This document shows positions 63,942 through 64,000 of a stretch of DNA of 64,000 nucleotides, piece after piece; the stretch's first letter is position 1, and every line of letters starts with the position of its first letter. The stretch lies in the NCBI GenBank assembly GCA_015229115.1, contig JADGCH010000006.1, positions 29,460-93,459 of the forward strand, read 5' to 3'. The notes under the pieces were generated by a model. The model was not told where the DNA came from, searched no databases, and worked only from the letters and a program-made list of their open reading frames with translations. Position numbers and translations under genes: made by a program. The stretch comes from Magnetococcales bacterium. Its GTDB lineage: Bacteria > Pseudomonadota > Magnetococcia > Magnetococcales > JADGCH01.

Positions 63942-64000
63942 ATGTTACAAAATCATGCCGGACAACGGTTGGTGACAGGCTTATCCGGGCTGGAACTGAC
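63942..64000 (+). CDS. Start of an unidentified gene, cut by the window edge
   Basis: An open frame from ATG 63942 to the end with 19 visible residues (MLQNHAGQRLVTGLSGLEL). AGGAG lies about 8 nt upstream, which supports a real start; an ATG at 63921 is in frame too. It begins 24 nt after the permease stop, so it may be in the same operon. Too short to assign. Confidence 0.5.
   Translation, partial: MLQNHAGQRLVTGLSGLEL

Noticed and set aside
1..64000. tRNA, rRNA, CRISPR arrays, insertion sequences and phage genes
   Set aside because: I saw no cloverleaf genes, regular spaced repeats, transposase motifs or phage structural proteins on reading the intergenic regions and frames. Large-scale computation was not possible.

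Overview
The window is a compact stretch of proteobacterial chromosome, about 50-53% GC by eye outside one AT-richer island. It carries about 54 protein genes, two of them cut by the window edges. I see no rRNA, tRNA, CRISPR array or insertion sequence. The gene set (cbb3 oxidase, bc1 complex with Tat-type Rieske protein, GapR, COQ10/RatA-like START proteins, TonB copper receptor, Mo-cofactor genes) points to a respiring Gram-negative. GapR is mostly alphaproteobacterial, while fused RlmKL and archaeal-type phosphoglycerate mutase are less typical of that class. An early-branching alphaproteobacterial relative, such as a magnetococcus-like lineage, is a reasonable guess but not proven.

Layout. 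1-11 kb: a PHP-domain protein (partial), a receiver protein, then the cbb3 module: ccoG-ccoH-ccoQ plus a SafE-like membrane gene on the minus strand, divergent from ccoN-ccoO-ccoP, followed by two tandem mgtE genes and a two-domain universal stress protein. 11-24 kb: comEC, a soluble chemotaxis-like protein, gapR, rlmKL, a DHH phosphoesterase, recR-ybaB, xseA, an FkbM-like methyltransferase and pyrF. 23-28 kb: a minus-strand cluster of two START proteins, a DsbA-like thioredoxin, then petA-petB-petC. 28-42 kb: alaC-hom and a degenerate ApgM-like gene-recJ, separated by a roughly 9 kb insertion-like glycan island. The island holds two GT2-methyltransferase-TPR proteins, two GT-like/methyltransferase proteins, an AlgX/AlgJ-like SGNH protein and a radical SAM/SPASM protein.

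42-54 kb: an alpha/beta hydrolase and an unrecognised gene, then tonB and an OprC/NosA-type copper receptor, divergent from a second SafE-like gene and a PspF-like sigma54 activator. Next come mdh, an intact apgM, and siaB-siaC-histidine kinase. 53-64 kb: holA, a moaE-moaB fusion, moaD, mobA, a very large SNF2 helicase, an Old Yellow Enzyme and two Sel1-repeat proteins in one tight minus-strand run, then a TauE-type permease and the start of another gene.

Themes. Copper import, two paralogous HCLxMCG membrane proteins and cbb3 assembly fit one copper-supply pathway. The bc1 cluster carries its own quinone-binding and thiol-handling candidates. The most unusual content is the glycan island, in which one modular enzyme has a visibly decayed methyltransferase domain, and the ApgM-like paralog that lost its catalytic residues. 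Many starts are GTG or TTG, many neighbours overlap by 1-4 nt, and several convergent pairs overlap at their 3' ends.
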